Source: Hyphomonadaceae bacterium
GTDB lineage: Bacteria; Pseudomonadota; Alphaproteobacteria; Caulobacterales; Hyphomonadaceae
NCBI GenBank assembly: GCA_947474455.1
Contig: CANJIL010000025.1
Location: 1 to 41,230 of the forward strand
Direction: 5' to 3'
DNA: 41,230 nucleotides
In this document: positions 41,152 to 41,230 of the stretch, one piece after another
How positions within the stretch are numbered: the first letter of the stretch is position 1
Layout of the letters: each line of letters starts with the position of its first letter
Program-made: the position numbers and the translations under genes
The notes under the pieces: generated by a model
What the model was told of the DNA's origin: nothing
Databases searched by the model: none
What the model saw: the letters and a program-made list of their open reading frames with translations, nothing else

Positions 41152-41230
41152 CTAAAGGAGTGTTTTGGCTCATCGTAATCCTTGGAGGGATACGCGATGA
41201 GACAGAGGACTGGGCCGAACGGATCGGCCG

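Overview
The window is high-GC chromosomal DNA of an alphaproteobacterium, most likely Caulobacterales or a Hyphomonas-like relative. The evidence is a polyhydroxybutyrate (PHB) locus of alphaproteobacterial type, large TonB-dependent receptors, PilZ and PAS_5 proteins, and two perfect matches to the alphaproteobacterial general-stress (EcfG) promoter. I see no rRNA, tRNA, CRISPR array, insertion sequence, integrase or phage gene.

Layout. 1-3.2 kb: valine catabolism (end of mmsA, then mmsB), separated by two decayed genes and two small unknown genes. 3.7-6.6 kb: a CDP-alcohol phosphatidyltransferase and a ZnuD-like TonB-dependent receptor behind an AT-rich operator, closed by a terminator. 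6.8-10.9 kb: PHB locus, with phaC and a phasin on the minus strand and an alpha/beta hydrolase and phaR on the plus strand. 11-13.5 kb: a second TonB-dependent receptor. 13.6-14.8 kb: a decayed PLP-enzyme-like gene. 15-17.3 kb: divergent Mur ligase and LD-carboxypeptidase, a peptidoglycan recycling pair. 17.4-20.3 kb: broken acyltransferase, 3-hydroxybutyrate dehydrogenase and a lipoprotein M28 peptidase. 20.5-24.2 kb: a tight three-gene operon (TelA-like coiled coil, DUF6384 membrane protein, large coiled coil with a Gly/Phe-rich tail), the best candidate here for an undescribed system. 24.2-27.8 kb: phytase-like pseudogene, DUF1993 protein, membrane protein, cyclophilin lipoprotein and Gly-zipper lipoprotein. 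28.5-30.2 kb: phoH with a stress promoter, a candidate small RNA and a terminator upstream, then a gamma-carbonic anhydrase. 30.7-35.9 kb: gene remnant, LLM flavin oxidoreductase, DEAD-box helicase, VIT transporter and GYF_2 protein. 36-40.2 kb: enoyl-CoA hydratase, Mph-like kinase, double-PilZ protein, PAS_5 protein and a cysteine-rich exported protein. The window ends in two broken genes (YdcZ-type transporter, SDR).

How parts work together. PhaC, phasin, PhaR, a possible depolymerising hydrolase and hydroxybutyrate dehydrogenase cover PHB synthesis, granule coating, control and mobilisation. LdcA and the Mur ligase cover two steps of cell-wall peptide reuse. The Gly-zipper lipoprotein and the phoH leader share an EcfG-type promoter, so the general stress response reaches this region.

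A striking feature is gene decay. At least seven accessory genes carry frameshifts, in-frame stops or truncations, while about 9 kb of long core genes are clean. This suggests real pseudogenisation, though many lesions are one-base losses in short homopolymers and an assembly artefact must be excluded.
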